From: Lactarius indigo
Lineage: Eukaryota; Basidiomycota; Agaricomycetes; Russulales; Russulaceae
Assembly: GCA_025766275.1 (NCBI GenBank)
Contig: JAFKAC010000155.1
Coordinates: forward strand, 1-64,000
Length of the DNA stretch: 64,000 bases
Reading direction: 5' to 3'
In this document: one piece after another, positions 48,089 through 58,165 of the stretch
How the letters are laid out: every line of letters begins with the position of its first letter
How positions within the stretch are numbered: the stretch's first letter is position 1
Position numbers and translations under genes: made by a program
The notes under the pieces: model-generated
The model's input: only the letters and a program-made list of their open reading frames with translations
The model's database searches: none
What the model was told of the DNA's origin: nothing

Positions 48089-50161
48089 TTAGGCGTCCCG
48101 AAAACCCTCCTTGCCCCACAAGTCTTGAAGTATGAGGTCCTTCACCTCATCCGTACTGTTGGCTACTTGCGAGAGCCATTCCTTCGCTTGTTCGTCTGCC
48201 GTTTTCATGGTGGTCGCGTTTATTTGTGGTGCGGGTGTCACGCTTGGTGCCGGCAACATGTAGCCCGGCAGCGATGGCACGTATTGCGACGGTGCATATT
48301 GTGACGTGGGCCATTGGGGGTATCCCGTAGTTTCGGTCATACGACTGCTGCTGGAGGGGACGGCCGTCCACTGCTGCTGGTTGCGCGGATGCGGACAGTT
48401 TCGTGAGAGGTGACCTGGGGCGTGACAGTTATAACAGAGGACGTTCCTTAAGTCCCTTCGAGATCCTCCTCTCCCTCGTCCTCGCGATCCTGGCCCTCCT
48501 CGTGGTGGAAACGGCAGCGTCGGCCAGTTGTGATGGGGCAGCTTGTTGAAGTCGATTTCTTCGGACCCTGCGAGTCTCACCCTGGCGCGATCTGCCGAGG
48601 TGTCCATTGCCCAGGGGTTGGTCTGTGGTAGATTTTGCGGGAGTGCCCACCCAGCGTTACCGCTTTGTTTCTTCAGCTGCGTCGTCGTATTTTTGTACTC
48701 GTTAAGCCTTGCCTTGAGGTGTATGTAATTCTTCTGCCGCTTGAGAACGGCCCTTTTCCAGTCGTCAAAGGTAACTGGGTCGTCGAATTGGAATGCGTTT
48801 TTGAACAGCTCCTTCGGCAAACCCGACGTGAACAGGTCGATGGTTTGCGGTTCGTTAAGGCAGTAGTGAGCTTTCCGTGCTAGCTGTTCAAAGTCATTGA
48901 CGTACTTGTCAATGTCCTCTCCTGCCATCTTGAAGCCTTTTCGTAGTATGGCCTGTGCTTGTTCTCGTTCAAGTGTGTTTTCAAACCGTTGGCTGAATCC
49001 GTCAGCTACGGCATCCCATAAGTCTCGCGTGTAGGGGCTGATCCCTCGTTGTATTTGTCTGTTGAGCCAGTTCAGGAAGGACAGGACCCATTCGCTGACC
49101 GCTCCGCCTTTGATATATGATAGGAACAGGAGGCATCGCCTGTAGTCGTTTCGCATGATGGGGGCGTCTAGGTTCATCCCCCAATATACATGCCACTGCG
49201 TTAGAAATTGATCAACTTTGAGTCTGTCGCCATCGAAGATAGAAGGGGGCTCGCCAGTAAGTTTCTCGTTATGATGCCCTCTGCCTCCAGCACCTCTGCC
49301 ACCTTCGCCTCCTCCTCCGTCTGGTGGTCCAGCGGGCGGTCTTCTTGGTGGTTCAGTCCTTCGTAAGTCGAATGGAACACCTCCATTTGGTGGTGGTGGT
49401 GGGTCTCCGCTTGGCCCTCCAATACCCGGAGGGAGTTCCATCGCGGGTCGTCGTCCTGTCAGAGGGTCCCCTCTGTCAGACCCTATGGCTCGAAATATGG
49501 CGGCATCGTCTGCGGTCATCCGTATTCCTGTTTCTGGGTTGATGGGCATGAGGATTTCCTCTGCCCCAGCCCGTATTGCGCGTGCTTCTTCGATCGCGAC
49601 TTCTTCCATGGCTTGCGTTAGTGTTGCCATAATGGCTGGTGATCAGATGTGAATTGGTTCAGGTTCTGTGATATGTGCAGACTCAGCTCGTTCGATGAGG
49701 AGATCTTGTATTGCTCCTCCACTAGTCTCGGTCTGGTTCGGCTCTCGTCCTTCGCTTTGGCTTTGGCTTTGTCCGTCCTCTTCAGTGTCCCCTGATCCTT
49801 CCGATACTACTTCTCCTGTAGAGTGTTCTCGTATTTGTCCGTCGATGGGACCCCAGTCTGTCCTACTATTGAGTTCTCGTGCGTCAATGTCGCACCTATA
49901 TCTGGGCCCTGCTGGTCGTACTGCGTCCCACTGGGAGTCTATGGGGTTCCACGTAACCTCCACCCAGCACAAATGGCCGAAGTTGAACTCAACTGGTCGG
50001 AACCTGCTCGGTCCGTTGAACTCCACAAAATATCCAGTTTCTTCTTGTCTTTCCCTCCAAGATGTGGCGCCTAGAAAGCGCGTGGGGACGTTGCGTTCTC
50101 CTCTTCCTGGGAGCGAATAAGGACGAAAGCTCGTCCACTGGTCTCTGGTTGTTACGGCCAC
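48089..50161 (-). pseudogene. Gypsy-1 gag with N-terminal extension; one in-frame TGA
   Basis: The ORF opens 20 nt after the LTR at a GTG codon (50159-50161) in a strong CCCACC-GTG-GC context. It runs 172 codons (TGYFVEFNGPSRFRPVEF), meets TGA at 49643-49645, and continues in the same frame as MATLTQAMEEVAIEEARAIR. The rest is a typical gypsy gag: Gly/Pro-rich linker, capsid-like region (PPSIFDGDRLKVDQFLTQW, LPKELFKNAFQF), an RGRGRGGSRR patch and a CCHC knuckle (CYNCHAPGHLSRNC). It ends at 48089. Gypsy-2 has the same two parts without this particular stop, so the extension belongs to gag. Translation could start at the internal ATG (49630) if the extension is dispensable. Confidence 0.82.
48101..48107 (-). 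promoter_or_regulatory. Putative -1 ribosomal frameshift site, Gypsy-1 gag/pol
   Basis: On the minus strand the gag frame reads GAG GGT TTT CGG, giving the heptamer G GGT TTT that fits X XXY YYZ. The gag stop is ten bases downstream, and the -1 frame continues as GFSGRLNPSVWVRAL into protease. Gypsy-2 has a related GGATTTT at the same point. Confidence 0.6.
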
Positions 50162-50180
50162 GGTGGGATCTTGGTCTTAA

Positions 50181-50702
50181 TGTAACGCCGTCACGATGTC
50201 AGCTCGACTTGAGCTTGGTAGAGGCGGTAACAACTTAGCGATAGTCTCAGTTATGGCTTGAAGACACGGAGGTCCAAGGTATGCACTTTGGTGAATACGC
50301 GGAGGTACACCTGAATCGCTGTCACTAGCGGACTTGCGACGATTGTTGAGAGATAGAGCGAAGAGAATAGAAAGAGAAAGGAAAACAAGTGACGATTCAA
50401 GAAGACCAAGATGGCGTATCTTGGTCTTCGCAAGCAGTCTTAAATACATTTCGAGCAGGCTTTCAAGCGCTGCTATGAGTCACAGTAAGTAGCGTCCAAC
50501 ATATCGCGTAAGTATCTCAAACACCACAACTACTAGTACCTGTACTAGTATCGAGTCATTCAGGGACCGCTCAGTCAGCTATCGTACCCGTATCGCCTAT
50601 CGCGCTACCGTATCACCGTAAGTAAGTCCGCAACTAATCTACCTTACCGCCGTAGTTGCAACCGGTACAGTAAGGGTTTACTACTCGAGTCGAAACGTAA
50701 CA
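50181..50702 (-). repeat. 5' LTR of Gypsy-1
   Basis: 522 bp, with three CpG-transition differences from 29840-30361. On the minus strand it is followed by TTAAGACCAAGATCCCACC, the candidate primer-binding region. Confidence 0.94.
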
Positions 50703-50911
50703 TGCCTAATATGGTAAACATAGTACCATAATGTCGTAACTGCTATAGATAAGGTCCTTATGTACTTATCACGTTCCAACACATACAGGGCTCGTAATGT
50801 GAAGGTGAGGGTCGAATAAAGAAAAGAAAGATCGAGTCCAAAAGAAAGAACATGGCGAAAACAGAAAATCGTAACATTACCCCCCTGTCTAGGTTTGAAG
50901 ACGCCCTGTCT

Positions 50912-52471
50912 TCAACACTCCAGGTCAACGAGGTCGTAGATGTCGGCGTCCAGGTCGTTCTCCGGCCAGGGAGAAACATCGAGCCGGCAGTAGTGCATTT
51001 TGAGAAAGAGGAAAGGCCCGCGCTTGCCACACTTGCGACACATTTCATACTGTGGGCATCTAATCTCGTCATGGTTGGCATCAGTGTGGAAACACCGTCC
51101 ACACCACCTCCCTTGGGTTTGGGTCGCGATTGTTGGTGGTTCAGGGACCGTAAAGGAGGTGGTGGCCTCTGTAGCCACCGCTTGTCGTATGTGTTCATCG
51201 GCCTGATGAGTCGTGATCACCTCTTTGACCATACCTGCTCGTCAAAAGATGCACCGATAGGACTGATGCTCTTGACTTTGACAATGGCGACAGGCAGGTC
51301 ATGGTCTAGTGGGACAATCGCGTATGAGGTGGTGAGAACTGTTGCAGTGATAACATCATCGGCGATGGGGCTTGTCGGCGAGGCAGGGGAACTCTAATGG
51401 TCCCCCACGTCGTGGAGAGAATGGGATGGCGTAGCGAGAGTGACGAAGTGGGGCCGGCAAGGCCGTCATACGCGCATATTCATTACCGATGGTAGCCAGC
51501 GCTCCTGCGTACTGAAGTCGTCTTTTAGTGCTGGCTAGCATTAGGTCCACTGTGAGTCGTTCTGACCGCAGTTTTCGCACGTCCTCTTCCAACTTTTCGC
51601 ACCTCTCATCGAGTTCCTTGAGTGCCAAGAGTCCCATCTGCAACCTAGTGATCTCGGCGGTGAGTTGCGGCGAGTTAAGTTCGATGAGAGTTTCATCGAG
51701 GGCGCAGGCGCGGATGTCGTGGGGGTCAAAGAACTGTAATTGCTCGGCCGTGAAGGGTGGTGCGGAGACGTTTGGCCTAAGTGACGAGAGGTAGACTTCC
51801 TCTCTGTAGTGGGGTTGCCCAGCGCCCATTGTTCCCACTACCTCGGTGAATCCCTTGCGATAGTAAATGTACTTCGCAGGGTTAGATCCACCGTCTGGTA
51901 GCGGGATCTGTAATGGGTAGTACTTGGGGGTTCCTGGGGTGTTTGGGAAGAACGGGGCGCCGGGGTCATCTGTGTCGTTAGGAGGAGAGTCGGGTTGGTC
52001 ATAGTCAATGGGGGTGTGGACGCGGATCGGGGTAAACGGTTCTAGTGGTGGGGGTGGTGTGGATGATGGGGAGGATGGTGGTGACTGAGGTCGTGGTTCA
52101 GGCGGTGGCGTCGACTGCTGCTGAGGAGGGGGTGTTGGGGAGTATTGTCCTTCTTCAGGTGTTGACGGAGTGAGTTCGCCAGGTTCTCGTTCAATGGGGA
52201 TGGGGATGGTGATGTCGACATGTTGGGGGGACGGCGGAGGTGATAGACGGGGGATGTTGGAGAGGTTGATGGTGACGATTCCTCGTTCGAGGGCGGCTTC
52301 GAGCTGGGGGTTGTTGAGGACGTGGACGAGGGTGGTGTCGGATACTGGGGTGTCGGTCATTGTTGGACTGGGGGGTGTGGGGATACGATTGAGGGTGTCT
52401 TTATATCGTTCGTCCAGCCCCTTTGGCGGTTGGATATCGTCGGTAAAAGTCTTTGATGACGTCTGTGGCAT
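50912..52471 (-). pseudogene. Gypsy-2 ORF3: Pro-rich, coiled-coil, double zinc-knuckle protein; three in-frame TGA
   Basis: It opens in the +1 frame relative to pol and overlaps its end by about 70 nt. The frame has a long Pro/Ser/Thr-rich N-terminus (SPTPPPQQQSTPPPEPRPQS), a middle segment shared with Gypsy-1 ORF3 (EEVYLSSLRP), and a coiled coil (SPQLTAEITRLQMGLLALKE, ERCEKLEEDVRKLRSERL). It reaches TGA at 51356-51358. The same frame then continues with a CCHC knuckle CYHCNSSHHLIRDC, TGA at 51299-51301, a second knuckle CRHCQSQEHQSYRC, TGA at 51242-51244, and a further Cys/His-rich block (WCGRCFHTDANHDEIRC, CRKCGKRGPF). It ends at 50912. All three stops are TGA, where CGA (Arg) would fit. 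The zinc knuckles suggest an RNA-binding, nucleocapsid-like role; this is inference. Confidence 0.72.
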
Positions 52472-55400
52472 GGGTCATATTTGTTGCGGGTTCCCATGTG
52501 TTATCGCTCGGTGGGAATCCCTTCCACTTTACTAGGTAGTGGAGTTTACGCCCTCTTCCTCGTTCCTGGGCGTCTTCGATTTGCTCCACTTCGTACTCCT
52601 CTTCTCCATTGATAAGGTCTGGTGGGGGTCGATTATAGTTTGCGCCATGCATCTCCGTCTCCTTATATGGCATTAGGAGGTTCATGTGGAACACTGGGTG
52701 TATCTTCCATGATGCCGGAAGTTCTAGTTCATACGAAACGTCTGATAGAACCTTGATAATTTTAAAGGGTCCATGTCGTTTCGGGGCTAACTTGCTTGTG
52801 GGGTAGAAGGTACGGAGATTGGTCCCTTCTAACCATACCTGGTCCCCTTGCTGATAGGGTATGAACCCTGTTTTTCCTCGTTGGGCCATGAGATATTGCG
52901 CGTGCTTGATACTGTCCTGTGCATGTTGTCGGAGTATTTGTAACTCTTCTAATCTTTGATCCACTACGGGGTTTCGTGATGGTTTGGGTATCCACGTGGT
53001 TCGTGGTTCCCATCCCATGATGAGTGAGAAAGGGGAGTGTCTAGTGGTGGTGTTCCTCCAAGAGTTATGAGCGAACTGCACCATGGGTAGTAGTTCCGCC
53101 CAATTGTCCTGTTGTACGTTGCACCAATGTCGCAGGTATTGCTCCAACCATTGGTTTGTACGTTCCGATTGACCGTCTGTTTGAGGATGATACGCTGACG
53201 ATACGTTTTGCTGTATCCCCAACGTTTTACATAGTTGTCGCATAAACGTAGATGCGAATCTCGGATCCCGATCAGATATGATCCTTTGGGGTAGGCCGTA
53301 ATGGGGGTAAACGTATCGGAGGTAGAGTTTTGCCACGCCTTCTGACATTATAGTTTCGTTGCACGGTATGAATATTGCCGCTTTTGAGCAATCGTGGTCT
53401 GTGACGGTGAGAATTGAGTCAAACCCTTTTGATATCGGGAGCTTGACTATGAAGTCCATGGCTACCACCTCGAATGGTTCGGCCGTTGGCTCGGTGGTAA
53501 TGGGAAATAAGTGGGGCTTCTGTCGGTGGGGGTTGATCTTGTTACTTTGGCACGTTGCGCATCCCTTGACGTAGGCTTCCACGTCTTTGTGCATGTTGGG
53601 CCACCAGAAATTGCATCGTAATAGCTCTAAAGTGTTCGCAATTCCTGGATGTCCTGCGCTTAGAGTATCGTGGAAAAAGGTGATTACCCCCCGCTTAAGT
53701 TTGTTGTTTCCCACAACAACGAGAGTGTCGCCCTTCCACCACAACCCATCGTGTTTCTTTAGGTTGTGGGGCTCTATCCATGGGAGGAGCGCTGCTTTGT
53801 CCATATTCTGTGAGATTTGAGTCCATATGTCCATATCGTGCATAGACGTTTGGGTGACTTTGAGGAATACTTCGTCCGGAAGTACCGTAATACGATTGTT
53901 ATCACTGGTGCCGTCATCATAGTCAGGTCGTCGTGATAAGGAGTCTGCTTGCATGTTTTTTGTGCCGGGGATGTGTTTGAGTATGAAGTTGTATTCTGAC
54001 AATTCTTGGAACTCCCGCGCTACTCGTCGACTAATTTTTCTGGGTTCTTTCCAGTATTGCAGGTTGGCGTGGTCTGTATGAATTGTTATTAGATGGGGGG
54101 ACCCCACGAGGTATGTTCGCCAAGTGCGTAGTGCTTTGACGATTGCTAGCAGCTCCCTATCGTAGATATTGTAATTACGTTCCGCCTCCGACAGGGATTC
54201 GGAGTAGAATGCGACCGGGTGTATTTTGTTATCTTCTCCCTTTTGGTTTAAGACAGCTCCCAGGGCGTAGCTTGAGGCATCGACTTCAATTTCGAAGGGT
54301 TGATCTAGTTTTGGGAATAGAAGTACTGGTTCAGAACTAATTTGTTCCTTGATGGTGTTGAATGCCTTTTGTCTGGCTTCTGTCCATTCCCATGGGGTGT
54401 CCTTTTTTGTGAGGTTGTGGAGTGGTCTTGCAATAGTCGAGAATCCTCTTATAAAGCGCCGGTAGAAGTTGCAGAATCCTAGGAAGGCCCGTACTTCCTT
54501 CAGTGATTTTGGCGGCTTCCAATCGCGTACCCCTTGAACCTTGACTGGGTCCATTCGTAGTTGTCTGTGTCCGATGATTAATCCTAAGTATTCGACTTCA
54601 TAGACTTCGAATACACATTTTTCCGGTTTGATATATAGATCATGTTCATCGCACAGATCGAGAACTCGATGTAGCACCTGTCTGTGGTGGTCGCAGTTGT
54701 CCACGGTTGTGATTAGGATGTCATCCATGTAGACAATGACTTCTCCTGTTAATACCAGCTCCCAGAAGATGGTGTCCATCATGGTTTGGAAGGTACTAGG
54801 GGAGTTGGTGAGACCGAAGAACATGACTCGGGGTTCAAACAGTCCTTGGTTTGTCTTGAACGCTGCCTTCCATTCGTCTCCTTGTTTGATTCGAACGTTA
54901 TTGTATCCCCAACGGATATCGAGCTTCGAATAGAGTCGCGCTTCTCGAATCTTATCAATGAGTTTGGGGATCAAGGGAAGTGGGTAGTGATTTTTTATAG
55001 TAAGTTTGTTAAGGCGGCGATAGTCTTGTATGGGGCGTAACTTTCTGTCTTTCTTCTTGATAAAGAAGAAGGGGGAAGCATAGGGGGATTTCGATGGTTG
55101 GATATACTTTTTATCCAAGTGTTCGGTTATGAATTCCGTCAACTTCTCCGTTTCTGGTATTGTAAGCGGATACACCTTGCAGTCCATTGTTTCTGGGGCA
55201 TTCGGGATCAGATCAATAGCATGGTCCCATGGTTGTGACGGGGGAAAGCGTTGGGACGCTTCTTCGCTAAAGACCTTCTGATGTCGGCGGTATTCTTCTG
55301 GGACCATTTCCTCAAAGGTCCGCTGGGGTTTCTTTGCCGCTTCTTGCTGTGCTAGTTCAGATGCTGTGGTTGTCTTTCACAGTCTGATGTGGGGGTCAAC

Positions 55401-55949
55401 TTTATTCTCCAGTTGCTCCCAGGCCAGTTCGTCCAGTTGGTACGTCTCCAATGCCTTAATAGTTGCTTCTAAGGGCATGGCTTCGTCGGACAAGTTTAGA
55501 CTGGTGATGACTACTGGTTGAAACTCTTCATCGAGCGTGGCATCCTGCCAGTGGAACTTGGGTTCAAAGGCCGTGAACCAGGGGTACCCTAGTATAACTT
55601 CGTCGTTTCCTAGGTCGGTAATAAGGAATCGGAGATTTTGAATTTTTCCCCCTGTTTTAACGGTGAGGTCCGTGAAGGACTTGATTTCTCCTCCTTGATT
55701 GTGGGTCCCGTCTACGTTCCATATTTTGATGGGTCGTTCAGTGGCCAGCCAGGCAATTTTAAGCCTCTTCAGGAGGTTTGCGCTTATAAAATTGTCGGTT
55801 GCGCCTGAGTCCACAAGGACGTTTCATTCGGCCGTCGCGTGAGCAGATTTGAAAAGTACTGGAATTCGCATGGATCGGAATCTGCTATTGTACATGCTAA
55901 GTTTTAATGCTCTAGCCCAGGCCACCGGGTTCAAGCGTTCAGAAAATCC
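52401..55949 (-). pseudogene. Gypsy-2 pol (protease, RT, RNase H, integrase, chromodomain) with two in-frame TGA
   Basis: It follows gag in the -1 frame (GFSERLNPVAWARAL). TGA at 55824-55826 lies just before the protease motif NVLVDSGATDNFI, and TGA at 55377-55379 lies between protease and RT. From 55307 the frame is open for 968 codons. RT motifs are IQDYRRLNKLTIKNHYPLPL, FFGLTNSPSTFQ and VIVYMDDILIT. RNase H has VDASSYALGAVLNQ. Integrase has HDTLSAGHPGIANTLELLRC, CATCQSNK, MDFIVKLPISKG and AYHPQTDGQSERTNQWLEQY. The chromodomain has EEEYEVEQIEDAQERGRG and LVKWKGFPPSDNTWEPATNM. The chromodomain and organisation place it among fungal chromoviruses. Both stops are consistent with CGA to TGA. 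Confidence 0.93.
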
Positions 55950-58147
55950 TTCTTCTGCCCAAAGAGTTTGTCCACCATTAATTCTCGTACTTCGGGGGTT
56001 TGAGCAAATAAGGCCGCTACTTGGGCGTCAGCTTGTTCCTCATTTGAGAGGGGGTGTGACGCGGTCATTGAAATGGTGGCAGTAGTTGGGGTGGGGTCGC
56101 TAGTGCTCGTAGTTTTGGCCGTGACGGTCGGTTTCTGGGGGCAGAATCTAGAAATGTGTCCTTGCCCTCAGCATTGGAAGCATCTTCCCTCTTTCTGGAG
56201 TTGCTTCTTTTCGTCGTCTGTCATTGCTGCCCTGGCACGAGTTCGGCTAACATCCATCGCATTTGGATCCCTGGTTTTGCTGAGGGCGTTTAGCCATTGG
56301 TCGCAAGAGGCCCCTCCCTTTTTGTCGGTTCTTCCTTTGGTGAGTCTATCTTTAAGCAGAAGGTATTCCGCTTGTTGGAGAGTGACCGCCGTTTTCCAAT
56401 CGTCCCAATCTATGGGGTGATGGAATTTGATTGCGTTTATGACCAACGCATTCGGAAGTCCCTTCTGGAAGATTTCCAGGGTTGTCGCTTCGTCTTTATT
56501 GTACCCTGCTTTGTTTGCCAAATTGGAGAACTTGGCTATGTATGTGTCGATGTCTTCCTTGTCCATTCGTAAGTTTTGAATGGCATGGCAAGCCTTCTGT
56601 TGTTGCGTGGTGTCCGTGTATGCTTGGATAAACCTTGTTTCGATGGTGTTCCATAGATTCTCGGCGTTCATGGCTACTCCTCCCGCTAGTTGATCGGCTA
56701 ACCATTGTATTTGTTCCTCGACCCAGTCGTCTACCAACGGTCCTCGGATGTATGAGAGAAGAGTCATGGCACGAGATGTTACGATTTCTTTCAGACTCAT
56801 CTCTTTCTTTCTCTCACTTGACCCACACCTATTACTTTATGAGCCCTGTATGACTACACGGACAATACGTTTATCCGATTCCTATCACGCGCTTTGCTTA
56901 TCGCTGTTATCTTTCAATAAAGCTCGACATGTGTTAGTTTCCGTTCACTTCCAGATCACGCGCAAGCCCGCGTGATCCTCCTTTGTTCTCGACTCGGAAA
57001 ACCCTTTATTCTCCTTATGTATCACCTTTGTTCCCCGACTGGGAACGACGTTAACCTCTTACTAACTCGATACGACATGACGTGTATTTAAGCCTAGTAC
57101 TACCTAGCTTGTACAGTAGACTAGACTTCTTGTGTAATACTACACTCGTCTACGCGAAGTCCCTTGTCTCCCAATCCTTGCTTTTGCTAGACCTTCGAGT
57201 CTTAGCCTTCCTCTACAGTCCAAGTGACACGCGTCCTTGTGACTCTTGTGCATCGTCCCTACTGAAGTCGAGCCTCTGAGCTTGGACTACTGACCAATCG
57301 ACTGACTTAGTACAGGTCATACTTAACGCCCCTGTAGTGGCGTTACACGAGAGTAAGGGAGGGTCAATTGTTGGACGTTCGGATTCATTCCTCGGTAGAG
57401 CGCGAAGGCGTTGAGGAAAGCTCTGCTGGCTTCTCGATCCCTGGTGAATTCTGGCGGGGGATTTCCTCCAAGTCGTCCGTTTGGGGGAGGTCCTCCGGCG
57501 GCGGGGGCTGCTGCTGCTCCACCGCCTCCACCTCCAGGCGCGCCGCCTCCGCCTCCAGGCGCACCGCCTCCACCTCCAGGCGCACCGCCTCCATGATGGC
57601 TTCCTGCACCTCCCGCAGTGCCTCCTCCACTTGTCGACATACTTCCTCCCACAGGATGTCCTCCACCACTTGTAGGATTCGTTGCCGAGGAGCCTGTAGC
57701 TGGTTGTGAAGTGGTGAGGGTGGTGGAGAGTTGGGTGGTGGACATGTTGGCATACAATGCGAAATCCACGGGTCGTTGGATGGTAGGCGTAAGTGTTGGG
57801 TTATCCAAGTCGGGTTCGGAAGATGGTTCTTCAATATCAGAGTCGGCTTTGATGGTGCTGATTTGTCCTTTTCCTGGTCCTAGGCCTAGGTGTGCAGGGA
57901 CGGGTTTGTAGGAATACCAGGAGTGCTTTGAGTCGGAGTAGGCAACGTAGGCCCAGATGTGTTGATCTTCGATGTATTCAATTGGTTCGTATGTGAGTTT
58001 GTCAGGGTCGTAGACGTAGTACCCTTCGTCGTGTGGAGTGTTCCTCCAAAGAGCGGTGCCTTTGATAGAAGGTCTTAGGTCGTCGTAAGGATGCCGCTCC
58101 AGGTACTCTTTGACGAACTGTGTTCAGCTTCAGCTAGTGAGAGCCAC
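55931..58147 (-). pseudogene. Gypsy-2 gag, split by a solo LTR, with three in-frame TGA
   Basis: The frame opens 19 nt after the LTR at GTG (58145-58147), as in Gypsy-1, then meets TGA at 58130-58132 and 58124-58126. It continues with an N-terminal extension (YVYDPDKLTYEPIEYIEDQH), a Gly/Pro-rich low-complexity run (57640-57480) and a capsid-like region. The solo LTR at 56778-57347 splits it. Removing the LTR and one CGAGA rejoins QQLTLPYS to RAMTLLSYIRGP in phase. The CCHC knuckle (CFQC, then GQGHISRFC) is cut by TGA at 56168-56170. Gag ends at 55931-55933. Extension and gag share one frame, which supports a single protein in this lineage. Confidence 0.85.
56778..57347 (+). repeat. Solo LTR related to the Gypsy-2 LTR, inserted in Gypsy-2 gag
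   Basis: 570 bp from TGTTACGATTTC to GTGGCGTTACA, flanked by CGAGA (56773-56777, 57348-57352). It is clearly but distantly similar to the Gypsy-2 LTR, in the opposite orientation to its host. It is therefore a diverged subfamily copy left by LTR-LTR recombination after a separate insertion. Confidence 0.92.
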
Positions 58148-58165
58148 TGTGGAGACTAGACTTAA

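Larger units (their letters stand above)
31519..48119 (-). pseudogene. Gypsy-1 pol (protease, RT, RNase H, integrase, chromodomain), split by KDZ-1
   Basis: The first part, 48119-45858, has protease TLVDSGATDNFI, RT with RVYMDDIGIAT, RNase H (VDASGYAVGAVLLQRKSDGK) and the connection region. It hits TGA at 45858-45860 and, in the same frame, a second TGA at 45762-45764 within the integrase HHCC domain (HGHPGIARTQ, HYWWP, then CAECQRNK). KDZ-1 interrupts just after HPITP at 45636. From 32646 the frame resumes with AMDFITKLPPSKGND, DHDCSKA, AYHPHTDGQSERTNQWLEQY and a chromodomain (EEEYEVEAILDSRHFGQGRR, LVKWKGYPDSENQWV). It ends at 31519, overlapping the frame of ORF3. Both TGA codons lie where arginine would fit, suggesting CGA to TGA change. 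Confidence 0.92.
29840..50702 (-). mobile_element. Gypsy-1: Ty3/gypsy chromovirus, host of KDZ-1
   Basis: 522-bp LTRs at 29840-30361 and 50181-50702 are flanked by TGCCT (29835-29839, 50703-50707). On the minus strand the order is gag (with an N-terminal extension), pol with chromodomain, ORF3, the PPT AAAAGGGGGTGA and the 3' LTR. The LTRs differ at three sites, all CpG transitions, the lowest divergence among the four full elements. KDZ-1 splits the integrase. Without KDZ-1 the element is about 7.9 kb. Confidence 0.94.
22999..50781 (-). mobile_element. Copia-2: Ty1/copia LTR retrotransposon, host of Gypsy-1
   Basis: The 3' LTR is 22999-23399 (401 bp). The 5' LTR is 29513-29839 plus 50708-50781 (327 + 74 = 401 bp), split by Gypsy-1. 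The TSD CATAC is at 22994-22998 and 50782-50786, inside the Gypsy-2 LTR. The LTRs differ at four sites, all CpG transitions. A half-tRNA-type PBS and a G-rich PPT sit at the expected places on the minus strand. Without Gypsy-1 the element is about 6.9 kb. Confidence 0.93.
29513..50781 (-). repeat. 5' LTR of Copia-2, split by Gypsy-1
   Basis: The pieces are 29513-29839 and 50708-50781, with Gypsy-1 and its second TGCCT copy between them. Rejoined they give 401 bp matching 22999-23399. Confidence 0.92.
11301..50876 (-). repeat. 3' LTR of Gypsy-2, split into three pieces
   Basis: The 569-bp LTR survives as 11301-11311, 22531-22998 and 50787-50876, interrupted by Copia-1 and Copia-2. Rejoining the pieces and dropping one copy of each TSD gives the same order and length as the 5' LTR at 58166-59368. 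A minus-strand TATTTAAG box lies in the middle piece, near 22776-22783. Confidence 0.9.
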
